From Zobellella iuensis (GTDB lineage Bacteria > Pseudomonadota > Gammaproteobacteria > Enterobacterales > Aeromonadaceae): a stretch of DNA of 64,000 nucleotides. Below, one piece after another: positions 17,386 to 27,116 of the stretch (positions are counted from its first letter, which is position 1; the number at the start of each line of letters is the position of its first letter). The notes under the pieces are model-generated. The model was not told where the DNA came from and did no database searches. It was given only the letters and a program-made list of their open reading frames with translations. The stretch spans positions 58,101 through 122,100 of the forward strand of contig NZ_JAERTZ010000021.1 in assembly GCF_016746085.1 (NCBI RefSeq), in the 5' to 3' direction. A program made the position numbers and the translations under genes.

Positions 17386-18243
17386 ATGAAGAACCTGCCC
17401 ACGGATTTATTGCGCACCTTTGTCACCATCAACCAGTTGGGGGGCTTTACCCAGGCGGGGGAAGTGCTGGGCCGCTCCCAGCCGGCGGTGAGTCTGCAGG
17501 TGAAACGGCTGGAGGAGCTGCTGGGCGTGAAGCTGTTCGACCGCAGCCAGGGCCTGCAGCTCACCGAGGAAGGGCAGATGCTGATGAGCTGTGCCCGCAA
17601 GATGCTGGAGCTGAACGACGCCCTCGTCTCCCGCCTGGGCACGCCCAAGGTGAGCGGCTCGGTGCGGCTGGGCATTCCCAACGACTTCGAGGTGTCCTTC
17701 CTCGCCACCACCCTGGGGCGTTTTTCCCAGTCCTATCCCAATGTGACCCTGGACGTGAGCAGCGACATCAGCGCCAACCTGCTGCACGACTACAAGAAGG
17801 GCGCCTACGATCTGGTGATGGCCATCGAGGAAAGCAACCAGCCCCATCCGCGCCTGACCGACTTTATCCTCGACCCCCTGGTGTGGGTGCGCAGCAGCAA
17901 CCTGATGCTGGAGCCGGGGGCGCCGCTGCCGCTGATCCTCTACCCCAAGGGCTGTTTGTACCGCAAGTCGATCATCGACGCCCTCACCCAGGCCAACCTG
18001 CCCTGGCGCATCGTGTACAGCACCTCCAGCCTGCTCGGTATCCAGGCCGCCATCAAGGCGGGGCTGGGCATCAGCGTGCTGGCCAAGAGCACGGTGCCGG
18101 ACGATCTGGAACATTCCCCCGAATATGCCCCCTGCCCGGTTCTGGGCAGCGTGTCGGTGGGCTTTTGCTACAACGGCAACGAGCTGAACGCCGCCAGCCG
18201 CATGCTGCTGGATTACCTCAAAAATGCCCTGCACCGGTTGTAG
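17386..18243 (+). CDS. LysR-family transcriptional regulator (LrhA/HexA-like)
   Basis: 285 residues. HTH GGFTQAGEVLGRSQPAVSLQVKRLEELLG (about residues 19-47) and effector domain beginning VRLGIPNDFEVSFL. Architecture and motifs match the LysR protein at 9284-10162, suggesting paralogues. It stands alone between the iron locus and the helicase. Its target cannot be inferred. Confidence 0.88.
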   Translation: MKNLPTDLLRTFVTINQLGGFTQAGEVLGRSQPAVSLQVKRLEELLGVKLFDRSQGLQLTEEGQMLMSCARKMLELNDALVSRLGTPKVSGSVRLGIPNDFEVSFLATTLGRFSQSYPNVTLDVSSDISANLLHDYKKGAYDLVMAIEESNQPHPRLTDFILDPLVWVRSSNLMLEPGAPLPLILYPKGCLYRKSIIDALTQANLPWRIVYSTSSLLGIQAAIKAGLGISVLAKSTVPDDLEHSPEYAPCPVLGSVSVGFCYNGNELNAASRMLLDYLKNALHRL

Positions 18244-18405
18244 CGGGCCAGCGAAGGCGGGCATCCAGGGCAAGGGGCTGCCGTCAACATTGTCCCCGAA
18301 TAACGCCGGATCATTACATCCGCCTCGGGTTTCGCTACAATACGTCTCTTTTTTTGCGGTGGCCCGGTCCGGGTCGGCCGACTTCCCCTACCCCGGAGCA
18401 GTGAC

Positions 18406-19761
18406 TTGGCGCAACAATCCCCACATTTCAACGATTTTGGACTGGACTCCCGTCTTCTAAAGGCCCTGGGCCACTTAGGCCTGGACACTCCCACCGAGAT
18501 CCAGGAAAACGCCATTCCTGTGGTGCTGGCCGGCCATGATCTGATGGCCTCGTCCCAAACCGGCTCCGGCAAGACCCTGGCCTTTCTGCTGCCGGCCCTG
18601 CACCGGTTGTTGAAAACAAAGGCGCTGAGCAAGCGGGATCCGCGCGCCCTGATCCTGGCCCCCACCCGGGAGCTGGCCAGGCAGGTGTTCAGCCAGCTGC
18701 GTTCGCTCACCAGCGGCAGCGGGCTCAACATCGCCCTGTTGCTGGGCGGAGAAAACTTCAACGATCAGCTCAAGGCGCTGCGCAAGTCGCCGGACGTGAT
18801 CGTGGCCACCCCGGGCCGGCTGGCCAACCACCTGGAGGCCCGTTCGCTGCTGCTGAACGGCCTCGAGCTGCTGATCCTGGATGAGGCCGACCGCATGCTG
18901 GATCTGGGCTTCGCCCCCCAGCTGGAGCAGATCCACCAGGCCGCCGACCACCGCCGCCGCCAGACCCTGATGTTTTCCGCCACCCTGGATCACGCCGAGG
19001 CGAACGACATGGCCGCCCTCCTGCTCAAGGCGCCCAAGCGGGTGGCCGTGGGCGCCGCCAATGCCGAACACCAGGATATTGAACAGCGTTTCATGCTGTG
19101 CGACCACCTGGACCACAAGCAGGCGCTGCTGATGCACCTGCTCGGCCATGAAGACTACCAGCAGGCCATCGTCTTCACCGCCACCCGCGCCGACACCGAG
19201 CGGCTGGCAACCCTGCTGCAGGAGCAGGGACAGGCCGCCGCCGCCCTGCACGGCGACATGAGCCAGGCCGAGCGCAACCGCATGATGGAAAGCTTCAGCC
19301 GCGGCCAGCAGCGGCTGCTGATCACCACCGATCTGGCCTCGCGCGGGCTGGACCTGCTGCAGGTGTCGCTGGTGGTGAACTTCGACCTGCCCCGGCAGGC
19401 GGAGGAATACGTGCACCGCATCGGCCGCACCGGCCGCGCCGGTGCCCGCGGCATGGCGGTATCGCTGGTGGGCCCCAAAGACTGGGACGCCTTCAAACGA
19501 ATTGAGCGCTTTCTGCAGCAGGACATCGCCTTTGCCAGCATCGAGGGGCTGGAAGGCAAGTTCAAAGGCATCAGGCCCAAGGCGGCCAAGCCCCTCATTA
19601 AGGCCGGGCCCAAGCCAGCCGCCAAGGGCAAGCCCGAGCGCACGCCGGTGCAAAAGCCCGCCAAGCCGGCGCACAGCCGGGCCGACCGCTTCACCGGCCC
19701 GGGCCTGGGCTCCGACGACGGCATGGCCCCCATGCGGCGCAAAAAGCCCAGCGGCGAATAA
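18406..19761 (+). CDS. DEAD-box RNA helicase (SrmB/RhlE-like)
   Basis: 451 residues from a TTG start at 18406 preceded by GGAG. Motifs in order: Q-motif F, SSQTGSGKT (Walker A), PTRELA, TPGR, LDEADRM, FSATL, and HRIGRTGRAG in the second RecA domain. A basic Lys/Pro-rich tail (about residues 390-451) probably binds RNA. The role would be ribosome assembly or RNA decay; assignment to SrmB rather than RhlE is uncertain. Confidence 0.92.
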   Translation: MAQQSPHFNDFGLDSRLLKALGHLGLDTPTEIQENAIPVVLAGHDLMASSQTGSGKTLAFLLPALHRLLKTKALSKRDPRALILAPTRELARQVFSQLRSLTSGSGLNIALLLGGENFNDQLKALRKSPDVIVATPGRLANHLEARSLLLNGLELLILDEADRMLDLGFAPQLEQIHQAADHRRRQTLMFSATLDHAEANDMAALLLKAPKRVAVGAANAEHQDIEQRFMLCDHLDHKQALLMHLLGHEDYQQAIVFTATRADTERLATLLQEQGQAAAALHGDMSQAERNRMMESFSRGQQRLLITTDLASRGLDLLQVSLVVNFDLPRQAEEYVHRIGRTGRAGARGMAVSLVGPKDWDAFKRIERFLQQDIAFASIEGLEGKFKGIRPKAAKPLIKAGPKPAAKGKPERTPVQKPAKPAHSRADRFTGPGLGSDDGMAPMRRKKPSGE

Positions 19762-19762
19762 G

Positions 19763-19965
19763 CGCGGGAGTCCCCATGGACTCCCGCCTTCGCGGGAGTG
19801 ACGAGATAAAACACGGGAGTGACGCGATAAAACACGGGAGTGACGCCTCCCCTGTAATCCCCGCGCCTCCCCGTCATCCCCGCGCCTCCCCGTCATCCCC
19901 GCGAAGGCGGGGATCCAGGGCAAAGGGCACCGGCCCGAACCACGGCGCCGGGTCTGCAGACACTC
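19763..19965. repeat. Family 1 palindromic repeats
   Basis: An ACTCCCGCCTTCGCGGGAGT palindrome, short GGGAGTGACG tandem pieces and CCCGCGAAGGCGGGGATCC followed by the GGGCACCGGCCCG core. The array fills the space after the helicase gene and may act as its terminator. Confidence 0.85.
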
Positions 19966-19979
19966 CCGGGCTCCCGCCG

Positions 19980-20261
19980 TCAGGCCAGTTGCGGTTGCCA
20001 GAAGGCCCGCCATTCGTCCGGGCGGCCATAGCACCGGCTCAGGCCAACGGCCTGCCGCTGCCCTTCCCTTTCCATCAGCAGCGACGGAAAACCGCCCAGG
20101 CCGAACTGTTGCATCAGTTGACGGGTGCGCCGCACCGCGGTTTCCACCTCCTCGCCCGCCTGGTCCATGGCATCGCCGCCAACCCCGATCCGTCGCTTAT
20201 CGGCAAGCCCATCGGCCGCTGCGGTCAGCCGCTTTGCGGCCACAGGATGGCCGCAAAGCAT
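19980..20261 (-). pseudogene. C-terminal fragment of a DsbA-family (FrnE-like) protein
   Basis: The last 50 residues (MQQFGLGGFPSLLMEREGQR followed by a YGRPDEWRAFW ending) match the C-terminal strand-helix part of DsbA-family oxidoreductases, including the cis-proline loop GGFPS. The CxxC active site and the rest are missing. It is cut by repeat DNA on one side and abuts the binding-protein gene on the other. Confidence 0.5.
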
Positions 20262-20270
20262 GAGGGGCTG

Positions 20271-21059
20271 TCAGGGGGTGTCGCCGTAGATATCATAAGG
20301 AAAATAGCGGGAAGCAATTTCCTGATGGATCCCTTTTTCCCTCAGGGTCAGGATGCCCTGGTTGAGCAGCTCGGCCAGGTCTTGATCCTGTTTGCGCACA
20401 GCGATGCCGATTCCCTTGCCAAACCAGGCCTCTTCGGTGAACACCGGCCCGGAAAAGTGAAATTCCCGGCCATCCGGCTTGTCGAGCAGGCCGCTCTGGA
20501 TGCCGAGGGCACCGCCAAACACGGTGTCGACACGCCCGGCCCGCAGATCCATAAAGGCTTCATCGAAGGTGCCGTAACGCACAATATTGATACTGTTGTG
20601 TTTATCGCTCAGGTACTTGTCGCCAATGGTCGCCCTTTGCACCGCCACTTTAAGATTGGCCATGCCGGCATCGGTAAAGTCGATTTCGTTCTCTTTGTGG
20701 GTAACGAAGCGGGTGGGCACCCGGGCGTAGGGAATAGTGAACAGCACCGTCTTCTCCCGCTCGGGCGTGATGGTCATGGCCGCGATAATGGCATCGTGCT
20801 TGCGCGACAGCAGGGCCGGAATAATGCCATCCCAGTCTTGCGCCGCAATCCGGCATGTGACTTGCAGCTCTTCGCACAAGGCCCGGGCCAGATCGACCTC
20901 GAACCCTTCCAGCTCGCCATCGGTGGTGGTCCAGCTGAAGGGCGGGTAAGACCCCTCCACACTGAACTTGATCTCCTTCCATTCCCGGGCCTGTCCGGTA
21001 CAGGCCAGGCTTAACAACGCAGCTCCCAACAGGGAGGATTGCCAGAATCCGTGCTTCAT
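20271..21059 (-). CDS. Amino acid ABC transporter substrate-binding protein (Lys/Arg/Orn-type)
   Basis: 262 residues. A signal peptide (residues 1-24, cleavage after GQA) precedes an SBP_bac_3 fold with the classic SYPPFSWTTTDGELEGFEVDLARALCEEL, AAMTITPEREKTVLFTIPY and LRAGRVDTVFGG motifs. It is closest in pattern to ArgT/HisJ basic-amino-acid binders. No permease or ATPase gene is adjacent, so it is an orphan that must share a membrane complex. Guanidino compounds such as creatine are possible ligands given the neighbouring genes (inference). Confidence 0.85.
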   Translation of the reverse strand: MKHGFWQSSLLGAALLSLACTGQAREWKEIKFSVEGSYPPFSWTTTDGELEGFEVDLARALCEELQVTCRIAAQDWDGIIPALLSRKHDAIIAAMTITPEREKTVLFTIPYARVPTRFVTHKENEIDFTDAGMANLKVAVQRATIGDKYLSDKHNSINIVRYGTFDEAFMDLRAGRVDTVFGGALGIQSGLLDKPDGREFHFSGPVFTEEAWFGKGIGIAVRKQDQDLAELLNQGILTLREKGIHQEIASRYFPYDIYGDTP

Positions 21060-21274
21060 CCTGAATATTCCTTATAGGTACTTATCACCATAAGCAGAGA
21101 AAAATAAAATATGACAATGGCAGCAGTTAACGAAAGATGATGCCAAGCATCACGGTATAAGCAGGAGCGGATAAGGGTCAACAAGGATATGTTGGATGTA
21201 TGTAAATTTAGTTAAAACTGTGAGGCGGGCGTGATATTGAGCCAAACGAAGCTCTTTTGTCTGACCCTCCCCCG

Positions 21275-21520
21275 TCATCCCCGCGCCTCCCCGTCTTGCC
21301 CAAGCCTCCCCGTCTTGCCCGCGCCTCCTCCGTCATCCCCGCGAAGGCGGGGATCCAGTGCAGGATGCACCGGCCCGGGCTACGGCGCCGAGTCTGCAGA
21401 CAACCATGGACTCCCGCCTGCGCGGGAGTGACGGAGTAAAACGCGGGAGTGACGAAGTAAAACGCGGGAGTGACGCCTCCCCGTCTTCCCCGCGAAGGCG
21501 GGGAGCCAGTGCGAGGGGCA
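21275..21520. repeat. Family 1 palindromic repeats
   Basis: A full unit (CCCGCGAAGGCGGGGATCC to ACTCCCGCCTGCGCGGGAGT) flanked by short tandem CCCGTCTTGCCCGCGCCTC and GGGAGTGACGAAGTAAAACG pieces. With 21061-21240, where nothing is seen, it separates the binding protein from the symporter. Confidence 0.85.
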
Positions 21521-21537
21521 GCAGAGCAGCAGCATCG

Positions 21538-21560
21538 AAAAAGGGCGCCTTGCGGCGCCC
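21538..21560 (-). terminator. Rho-independent terminator of the SSS symporter gene
   Basis: GGGCGCC-TTGC-GGCGCCC stem followed on the minus strand by TTTTTC, 22 bases after the symporter stop. Confidence 0.85.
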
Positions 21561-21582
21561 AAATTGACTTCTCCATTCCTGT

Positions 21583-23043
21583 TCAGGCGGTGGCGCGGCG
21601 CGGGGCGCGCTGGCCCGAGGTGAGCTTGCTCACCAGCACATAGGTGAGGCCGGAGGCCAGGCAGCCGTAGAGCGGGCCTTCCACCCAGCCGACCTTGGTG
21701 AACAGCAGGAAACTGCCGCTGGTGACCAGGCCGGTGAACATGGCGGCCAGGGCGCCGTAGCCGTTGCCCTGCCAGAAGGCGGAGATGAACACCGGGCCTA
21801 TCATCACCGCCAGCAGGGTGCCGGAGCCCAGGATGCCGAGCCAGGACAGCATAAAGGGCGGCGCGTACAGCATCATCAGGAAGCCGACAGCACCGAGAAT
21901 GGCCACCCAGATGCGGTTGATCCACAAAATGCGGGCACCCGAGGCCCGGCTGTGCGGGAACAGGGCGGTACGCAGATCGTGGGAGGCGGCGCTGGACACG
22001 GTGTGCAGCAGCGAGTTGGCGGTGGACTTCATGGCGAACAGGATGAACAGGGTGATCACCCCCGCCAGGGCCGGGTGCAGGAAGTTGGCCAAATACACCG
22101 GCATGGCCTGATCCGGCTCGGCCAGCTCCGGGTGCGCCACCCGCACATACATGCCGACGATGGGCACCAGGCTGAGCAGGCAGCCCATCGGCGCCACCCA
22201 AATGGCCACCTGGTGCATTTTCACCGTGGGTTTAAAGGCCAGGAAACGCACCGCCATATAGGGCAGCACGGCGGTGAACAAGAAGGCATAGGGCAGCACC
22301 AGGAACACCGAGCCCCGGCTCTCGCCGTAGGGCGCCGAGGTGGTGGGGTTGAGCAGCTGGGGATCGATGGCGTTGAGCCGCTCCACCATTTCCATGGGGC
22401 TGACGTCGGTGAACACCTGCACCATCATCACCAGGGCGCCGATGCCCATGCCCGCCACCATCAGGGTATCGGTCCAGGCCACCGCGGCCAGGCCACCGAG
22501 CATGGTGTAGAGGATGATCACCGAGATCATCAAGAGCGCGCTCTCACTCAGGCTGATGCCGAGCCAGGAGGCGCCCAAGAGCCCCACCGCCTTGATCTGG
22601 CTGGTGAGGAACACCAGCAGCAGCACTATGGTAATGGCCGCCGCCACCCCCTTGACCCAGCGTTCCAGCAGGGCGCCGCCGCCGTGCAACTGGGCCACGT
22701 ATTCGGGAATGGTGCAGCTGCCCAGCTCGTCGGCCCGGCGGCGCAGAAAGCCGGCGAAGTAGAGCACGGCAATCACCATGGCCGGGGCGAAGAAGAAATT
22801 GCCCAGCACCTCGATGGAGCCGAACTCGTAGGCCACCCCCGGCGAGCCCATAAAGCCCCAGCCGCTGAAACCGGTGGCCACTATGGTGCCGGCGCCCACA
22901 AAGGGCCCCAGGCTGCGCCCGGCCACCAGAAAGCCGGTTTCGTCGCTGTCTTTCACCACCCGGCTGGAGAGATAGCCTACAAGAATCAATATTCCGAACG
23001 AGCCCAATAGCAGGGCCCAGTTCAACCACTGGTAATTTTCCAT
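21583..23043 (-). CDS. Sodium:solute symporter (SSS family)
   Basis: 486 residues with about 13 membrane helices. The N-terminal signature GFLVAGRSLGPFVGAGTIVATGFSGWGFMGSPG and the sodium-site region GVITLFILFAMKSTANSLLHTVSSAASHDL are typical of PutP/PanF relatives. It follows a 39-residue membrane protein gene by 35 bases. Its upstream region is nearly identical to that of the creatinase gene, so a creatine, creatinine or sarcosine substrate is my inference. Confidence 0.9.
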   Translation of the reverse strand: MENYQWLNWALLLGSFGILILVGYLSSRVVKDSDETGFLVAGRSLGPFVGAGTIVATGFSGWGFMGSPGVAYEFGSIEVLGNFFFAPAMVIAVLYFAGFLRRRADELGSCTIPEYVAQLHGGGALLERWVKGVAAAITIVLLLVFLTSQIKAVGLLGASWLGISLSESALLMISVIILYTMLGGLAAVAWTDTLMVAGMGIGALVMMVQVFTDVSPMEMVERLNAIDPQLLNPTTSAPYGESRGSVFLVLPYAFLFTAVLPYMAVRFLAFKPTVKMHQVAIWVAPMGCLLSLVPIVGMYVRVAHPELAEPDQAMPVYLANFLHPALAGVITLFILFAMKSTANSLLHTVSSAASHDLRTALFPHSRASGARILWINRIWVAILGAVGFLMMLYAPPFMLSWLGILGSGTLLAVMIGPVFISAFWQGNGYGALAAMFTGLVTSGSFLLFTKVGWVEGPLYGCLASGLTYVLVSKLTSGQRAPRRATA

Positions 23044-23078
23044 CTCAAGTTCCCTTTAACGTGTGTTGGCCCGGCCGT

Positions 23079-23198
23079 TCAGCAACGGCGGTAGTCTTTG
23101 CGCACATACTGCCGGTAGCCGTAGGCCAGCGCGGCCCAGGCGAGGATGATGGCGTTAAGATAGGCAAACCATTCCATGGTCCAGGATTGCATCAACAT
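23079..23198 (-). CDS. Symporter small accessory protein (39 residues)
   Basis: Starts at the ATG at 23198 (MLMQSWTMEWFAYLNAIILA) with GAAGAGG upstream. It has one hydrophobic helix and a basic tail YRQYVRKDYRRC. Its place directly before an SSS symporter gene, with the same strand and promoter, matches the known class of tiny proteins encoded with such carriers. A longer in-frame reading to 23297 has no helix features and is less likely. Confidence 0.7.
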   Translation of the reverse strand: MLMQSWTMEWFAYLNAIILAWAALAYGYRQYVRKDYRRC

Positions 23199-23334
23199 GA
23201 CTTCTACCTCTTCGAGCAGCCTCTGCCGAGGCTGGTTTAAGTTCCCTGATTCCACCGGCTTGGCCGGCCTCACCAGAAGTAGGCAGGCGGTAACCACTCC
23301 TTCTACCGCCCTTGCATAACCGGATAGGTAAATC

Positions 23335-23428
23335 CCGGTTTAGCGTACGCCCTCGATGCTAGGGCCCCGCCGGGCATAACAGAAATGAATACTTCAAATC
23401 AGACCATTTGGGATGTTAATTGGTTGTT
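23335..23428 (-). promoter_or_regulatory. Control region shared with the creatinase gene (copy A)
   Basis: About 94 bases, roughly 85 percent identical to 30227-30320. The best conserved part on the gene strand is ATTAACATCCCAAAT, then a 6-base gap and ATTTGAAGTATTCATTTCT. CAAAT...ATTTG arms suggest a dimeric activator or repressor site. It lies 137-230 bases before the small accessory gene. Confidence 0.65.
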
Positions 23429-23449
23429 GCCAGGCGGATCGGACGCTCC

Positions 23450-23685
23450 CCCGTCTTGCCCGCGAAGGCGGGCATCCAGGGCTGGGTGCGCCGGCCCTGG
23501 CTACGGCGCCTGGTCTGCAGACGCGCATGGACTCCCGCCTTCGCGGGAGTGACGGAGTAAAGCGCGGGAGTAACGGAGTAAAAGACGGGAGTGACGAAGT
23601 AAAAGGCGGGAATGACGAAAGAAGCGCGGGAGTGACACCAACGTCGTCATGCCCGCGAAGGCGGGCATCCAGGGCTGGGGGCATA
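23450..23685. repeat. Family 1 palindromic repeats with short tandem pieces
   Basis: Two GCGAAGGCGGGCATCCAGG ends surround the GCGCCTGGTCTGCAGACGCG core, the ACTCCCGCCTTCGCGGGAGT palindrome and four degenerate GGGAGTGACGAAGTAAAAG steps. There is no gene in this stretch. Confidence 0.85.
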
Positions 23686-23711
23686 GAAACCCAGGTATGG
23701 CGGCGGATGTT

Positions 23712-24002
23712 TTAAATTATCTCCATCCACAGATCCCGCCAGCCGGGGTTTTGCCCTTCAATCAACCGTATCTTCCAGGCCCGGTTCCATTTCTTGAGCT
23801 GTTTTTCGCGGGTAATGGCGGAATACATATCGGCGTGCCGCTCAAAGTACACCAGCAAATGCAGTCCGTATCGGGCTGAGAACCCTTCCACTTCTTCCTG
23901 CCTGTGTTGCCAGATGCGCTGCACCAGGTTACTGGTTACCCCGGTGTACAGGGTTCCGTTTCGCTTATTGGCGAGGATGTAGACTGCGGGCTGTTTGAGC
24001 AT
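23712..24002 (-). CDS. GIY-YIG nuclease-domain protein
   Basis: 96 residues: QPAVYILANKRNGTLYTGVT contains the YIL and YTG strands, then NLVQRIWQHR with the catalytic Arg, and a conserved Glu near the middle (ITREKQLKKWNR). This is the short single-domain UhbQ/UPF0213-like class, whose role is unknown. It lies between two repeat arrays, as these small genes often do. Confidence 0.88.
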   Translation of the reverse strand: MLKQPAVYILANKRNGTLYTGVTSNLVQRIWQHRQEEVEGFSARYGLHLLVYFERHADMYSAITREKQLKKWNRAWKIRLIEGQNPGWRDLWMEII

Positions 24003-24079
24003 CGTGATAAGCCACCTGGTGACGATGTTCCCAAGTGTAGCGAGGAAATGACAACAAACCGGCGCGATGCCTAAATGAT

Positions 24080-24860
24080 TCGGTCATGCCCGCGAAGACG
24101 GGGAGCCAGGGCAGGGTGCACCGGACCGGGCTACGGCGCCCGATCTGCAGACCCCATAGACTCCCGCCTTCGCGGGAGTGACGAGGTGAAGCGCGGGAGT
24201 GACGGAAGAAATACGGGAGTGGCGGAGTAAAAAGCGGGAGTGACTTTTCCCCGTCTTGCCCGCGCCTCTCCGTCATCCCCGCGAAGGCGGGGATCCAGGA
24301 CAAGGGGCACCGGACCGGGCTACGGCGCCTGGTCTGCAGACCCCATAGACTCCCGCCTGCGCGGGAGTGACGAGGTGAAGCGCGGGAGTGACGGAAGAAA
24401 TACGGGAGTGACGGAGTAAAAAGCGGGAGTGACTTTTCCCCGTCTTGCCCGCGCCTCTCCGTCATCCCCGCGAAGGCGGGCATCCAGGGCAAGGGGCACC
24501 GAACCGGGCTACGGCGCCTGGTCTGCAGACGCACATGGACTCCCGCCTTCGCGGGAGTGACGGAGTAAAGCGCGGGAGTGACTCCTCCGCCGTCTTGCCC
24601 GCGAAGGCGGGGATCCAGGACAAGGGGCACCGGACCGGGCTACGGCGCCCGATCTGCAGACCCCATAGACTCCCGCCTTCGCGGGAGTGACGAGGTGAAG
24701 CGCGGGAGTGACGAGGTGAAGCGCGGGAGTGACGAAGTGAAGCGTGGGAGTGACGAGGTGAAGCGTGGGAGTGACGAGGTGAAGCGCGGGAGTGACGGAG
24801 GAAGCGCGGGAGCGACGCCTCCCCCGTCTTGCCCGCGAAGGCGGGCATTCAGGGAGGCGC
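24080..24860. repeat. Large family 1 array: four full units in 780 bases
   Basis: Four units (about 24080, 24270, 24465 and 24600) each run from CCCGCGAAGGCGGG through a GGGCACCGGACCGGGCTACGG core and a CTGCAGAC site to the ACTCCCGCCTTCGCGGGAGT palindrome. Between units are decayed GGGAGTGACG steps. No open frame here has coding character. Confidence 0.9.
24681..24815. repeat. 21-base tandem repeat inside the family 1 array
   Basis: GCGGGAGTGACGAGGTGAAGC repeats at 24681, 24702, 24723, 24744, 24765 and 24786 with single-base changes, and the last step is shortened to 18. It grew from the right-hand half of the palindrome, so replication slippage is the likely cause. Confidence 0.85.
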
Positions 24861-24872
24861 CGGCGCCTGGCG

Positions 24873-26270
24873 TTAAAAACTGGCGTTGTGCGGGGTTCTT
24901 GGGAAGGGGATGGCGTCGCGGACGTTGCCCAGGCCGGTGACGTAGGCCACCATCCGTTCCAGGCCCAGGCCGAAGCCGGCGTGGGGCACGGTGCCGTAGC
25001 GCCGGAGCTGGCGGTACCATTCGTATTCCTCGGGCTTCATGCCCAGCTCCGCCATTCGCGCATCCAGCACCTCCAGCCGGTGCTCGCGCTGGGAGCCGCC
25101 GATGATCTCGCCGATGCCCGGCGCCAGCACGTCCATGGCGGCCACTGTGGTGCCGTCGTCGTTGACCTTCATATAGAAGGACTTGATGTCCTTGGGGTAG
25201 TTCTTGACCACCACCGGGCTCTTGAAGTGCTCCTCGGTGAGGTAGCGCTCATGCTCGGAAGACAGGTCCGCCCCCCAATACACCGGAAACTCGAACTCGC
25301 GCGGCGCCTGCGCCAGAATGGCCACCGCCTCCGTGTAGTCGATATGCACAAAGTCCATGCCGGCCAGCTGATCCAGCCGGGCCAGCAGATCCTCGCCCAC
25401 ATAGCCGGAGAGAAAGCGCAGATCGTCGACGCGCTCGGCCAGCACCGCCCGGCAAATCGCCTTGAGCAGCGCCTCGGCCAGTTGGGCGCTGTCGTCCAGA
25501 TCCGAAAAGGCCACTTCCGGCTCCACCATCCAGAACTCGGCCAGGTGGCGGCTGGTGTTGGAGTTTTCGGCCCTGAAGGTGGGGCCGAAGGTATACACCT
25601 TGCTCAGGGCGCAGGCGTAGGCCTCGGCGTTGAGCTGGCCGGACACGGTGAGGAAGGTCTCCTTGCCGAAAAAGTCCTGGCCGAAGTCGACCCGGCCCTG
25701 CTCATCCCGCGGCAGCTCCTGCAGATCGAGGGTGGACACCCGGAACATCTGCCCCGCCCCTTCGCAGTCGGAGGCGGTGATGATGGGCGAGGCCACCCAG
25801 AGAAAGCCCTGCTGATCAAAAAAGCGGTGAATGGCCTGGGAGATGCAGTTTCTTATCCGGGCCACGCTGCCGATCACATTGGTGCGCGGCCGCAGGTGGG
25901 CGTGCTCGCGCAAATACTCGATGCTGTGGCGCTTGGGCGCCATGGGGTAGCTCTCGGGGTCGTCGACCCAGCCGACCACCGTTACCTCCTCGGCCAGCAG
26001 CTCCAGCGCCTGCTGCTGCCCCACCGACGCCACCAGTTGCCCCTTTACCACCAGGGCGCAGCCGGTGGTGAGCCGGGTGACCTCGGCCCGGTAGTTGCCC
26101 AGGCGCTCGGGCGCCACCACCTGCAGGCTGTCGAAACAGGAGCCGTCGTACAGATTGATAAAGGACAGCCCGGATTTGGAATCCCGCCGTGTTCTTACCC
26201 AGCCCTTCACCACCAGGGTGTCGCCCGGCTGGTGGCGGCCTTTTTTTATCTCGCTAATAGCGGCATGCAT
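24873..26270 (-). CDS. asnS: Asparaginyl-tRNA synthetase
   Basis: 465 residues, as in E. coli AsnRS. An N-terminal OB-fold anticodon-binding domain ([25 protein letters not shown], residues 20-45) precedes a class II core with motif 2 [21 protein letters not shown] and motif 3 [15 protein letters not shown] near the C-terminus. The start at 26270 gives [11 protein letters not shown]; upstream in-frame sequence belongs to the adjacent intergenic region. It charges tRNA-Asn and is essential. It stands alone, 77 bases downstream of the creatininase gene on the same strand. Confidence 0.97.
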   Translation of the reverse strand: MHAAISEIKKGRHQPGDTLVVKGWVRTRRDSKSGLSFINLYDGSCFDSLQVVAPERLGNYRAEVTRLTTGCALVVKGQLVASVGQQQALELLAEEVTVVGWVDDPESYPMAPKRHSIEYLREHAHLRPRTNVIGSVARIRNCISQAIHRFFDQQGFLWVASPIITASDCEGAGQMFRVSTLDLQELPRDEQGRVDFGQDFFGKETFLTVSGQLNAEAYACALSKVYTFGPTFRAENSNTSRHLAEFWMVEPEVAFSDLDDSAQLAEALLKAICRAVLAERVDDLRFLSGYVGEDLLARLDQLAGMDFVHIDYTEAVAILAQAPREFEFPVYWGADLSSEHERYLTEEHFKSPVVVKNYPKDIKSFYMKVNDDGTTVAAMDVLAPGIGEIIGGSQREHRLEVLDARMAELGMKPEEYEWYRQLRRYGTVPHAGFGLGLERMVAYVTGLGNVRDAIPFPRTPHNASF

Positions 26271-26347
26271 GCGCAGCCCCCCGTACATCACATGGGGCAG
26301 GCCACCCGCGGTGGCCTGCCATGGGTTACCCGATGGGCGTTTTATGC

Positions 26348-27112
26348 TCAGATAAAACGTTCCGACACCGATCCGAAAATGCCCTCGACGCAGACGTTGA
26401 ACAACAGCCGGCCGTATTCCTCGCTGGCGTTTTTGGCCGACGACAGGGTGCCGGAAGACGGCACCCAGCTCGGCTCCGGCGGGAAGATGTCGTAGGGCGG
26501 AAAGGTGGCCGGATGGTGGTGCACCACCTTCTCCATGTTCACGCATTCCGGGTGCAGGTGGAGCATGAGCGAGGTTTCCAGCACGCCGCCGTGCTCCACG
26601 TCCCAGCCGGTAAAGCCGTCGGGGAACACGGTTGCGATGGTGTCTTTGGTGACGTAGTCCCAATAGGACAGCAGCATCACCTGGGCCTGAATGCCCTCGT
26701 GGCGCAGGTGCTCCAGGGCCAGATCGATGCCCTCCACCAGGAACATGGAGTTTTCGAAATGGCCGTTCACCAGCACGAACTTGCGGTTGCCGTGGCGGGC
26801 ATAGGCCACCAGCACGTCCTTGACCACGTCGATCAGGGTTTTGCCGTTGATGCAGGTGGTGCCGGGAAAGAAGTTGCCGCCGCCGGACTTGACCTGCGAC
26901 TTGTAGCCGTAGGAGATGGGCGGCGCCACCAGGATGGCACTCGACTTGCTGGCCACCCCTTCGGAGATGGCCTTGGGAATAAGCACGTCCGGGTTCATCG
27001 ACATATGGGGGCCGTGCTGCTCGATGGCGCCTATCGGCAGCATGATGACAGCATTGCCATCCTTCACTTTGGCGGCGTAGGTTTGCCAGTCCATCAATTC
27101 CAGGTTAACCAT
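26348..27112 (-). CDS. crnA: Creatininase (creatinine amidohydrolase)
   Basis: 254 residues, closely matching my recall of Pseudomonas putida creatininase along its length. Metal ligands align: E31 and H33 in GAIEQHG, D42, H118 and E120 in [23 protein letters not shown] and PPYDIFP are also conserved. It interconverts creatinine and creatine (EC 3.5.2.10). It follows the BCCT gene by 4 bases and is in an operon with it. Creatinase, encoded upstream, uses its product. Confidence 0.93.
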   Translation of the reverse strand: MVNLELMDWQTYAAKVKDGNAVIMLPIGAIEQHGPHMSMNPDVLIPKAISEGVASKSSAILVAPPISYGYKSQVKSGGGNFFPGTTCINGKTLIDVVKDVLVAYARHGNRKFVLVNGHFENSMFLVEGIDLALEHLRHEGIQAQVMLLSYWDYVTKDTIATVFPDGFTGWDVEHGGVLETSLMLHLHPECVNMEKVVHHHPATFPPYDIFPPEPSWVPSSGTLSSAKNASEEYGRLLFNVCVEGIFGSVSERFI

Positions 27113-27116
27113 GACT

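Noticed and set aside
23450..24860. CRISPR-like appearance of repeats
   Set aside because: Units are palindromic and joined by decayed copies of themselves, with no unique spacers of constant length and no cas genes.
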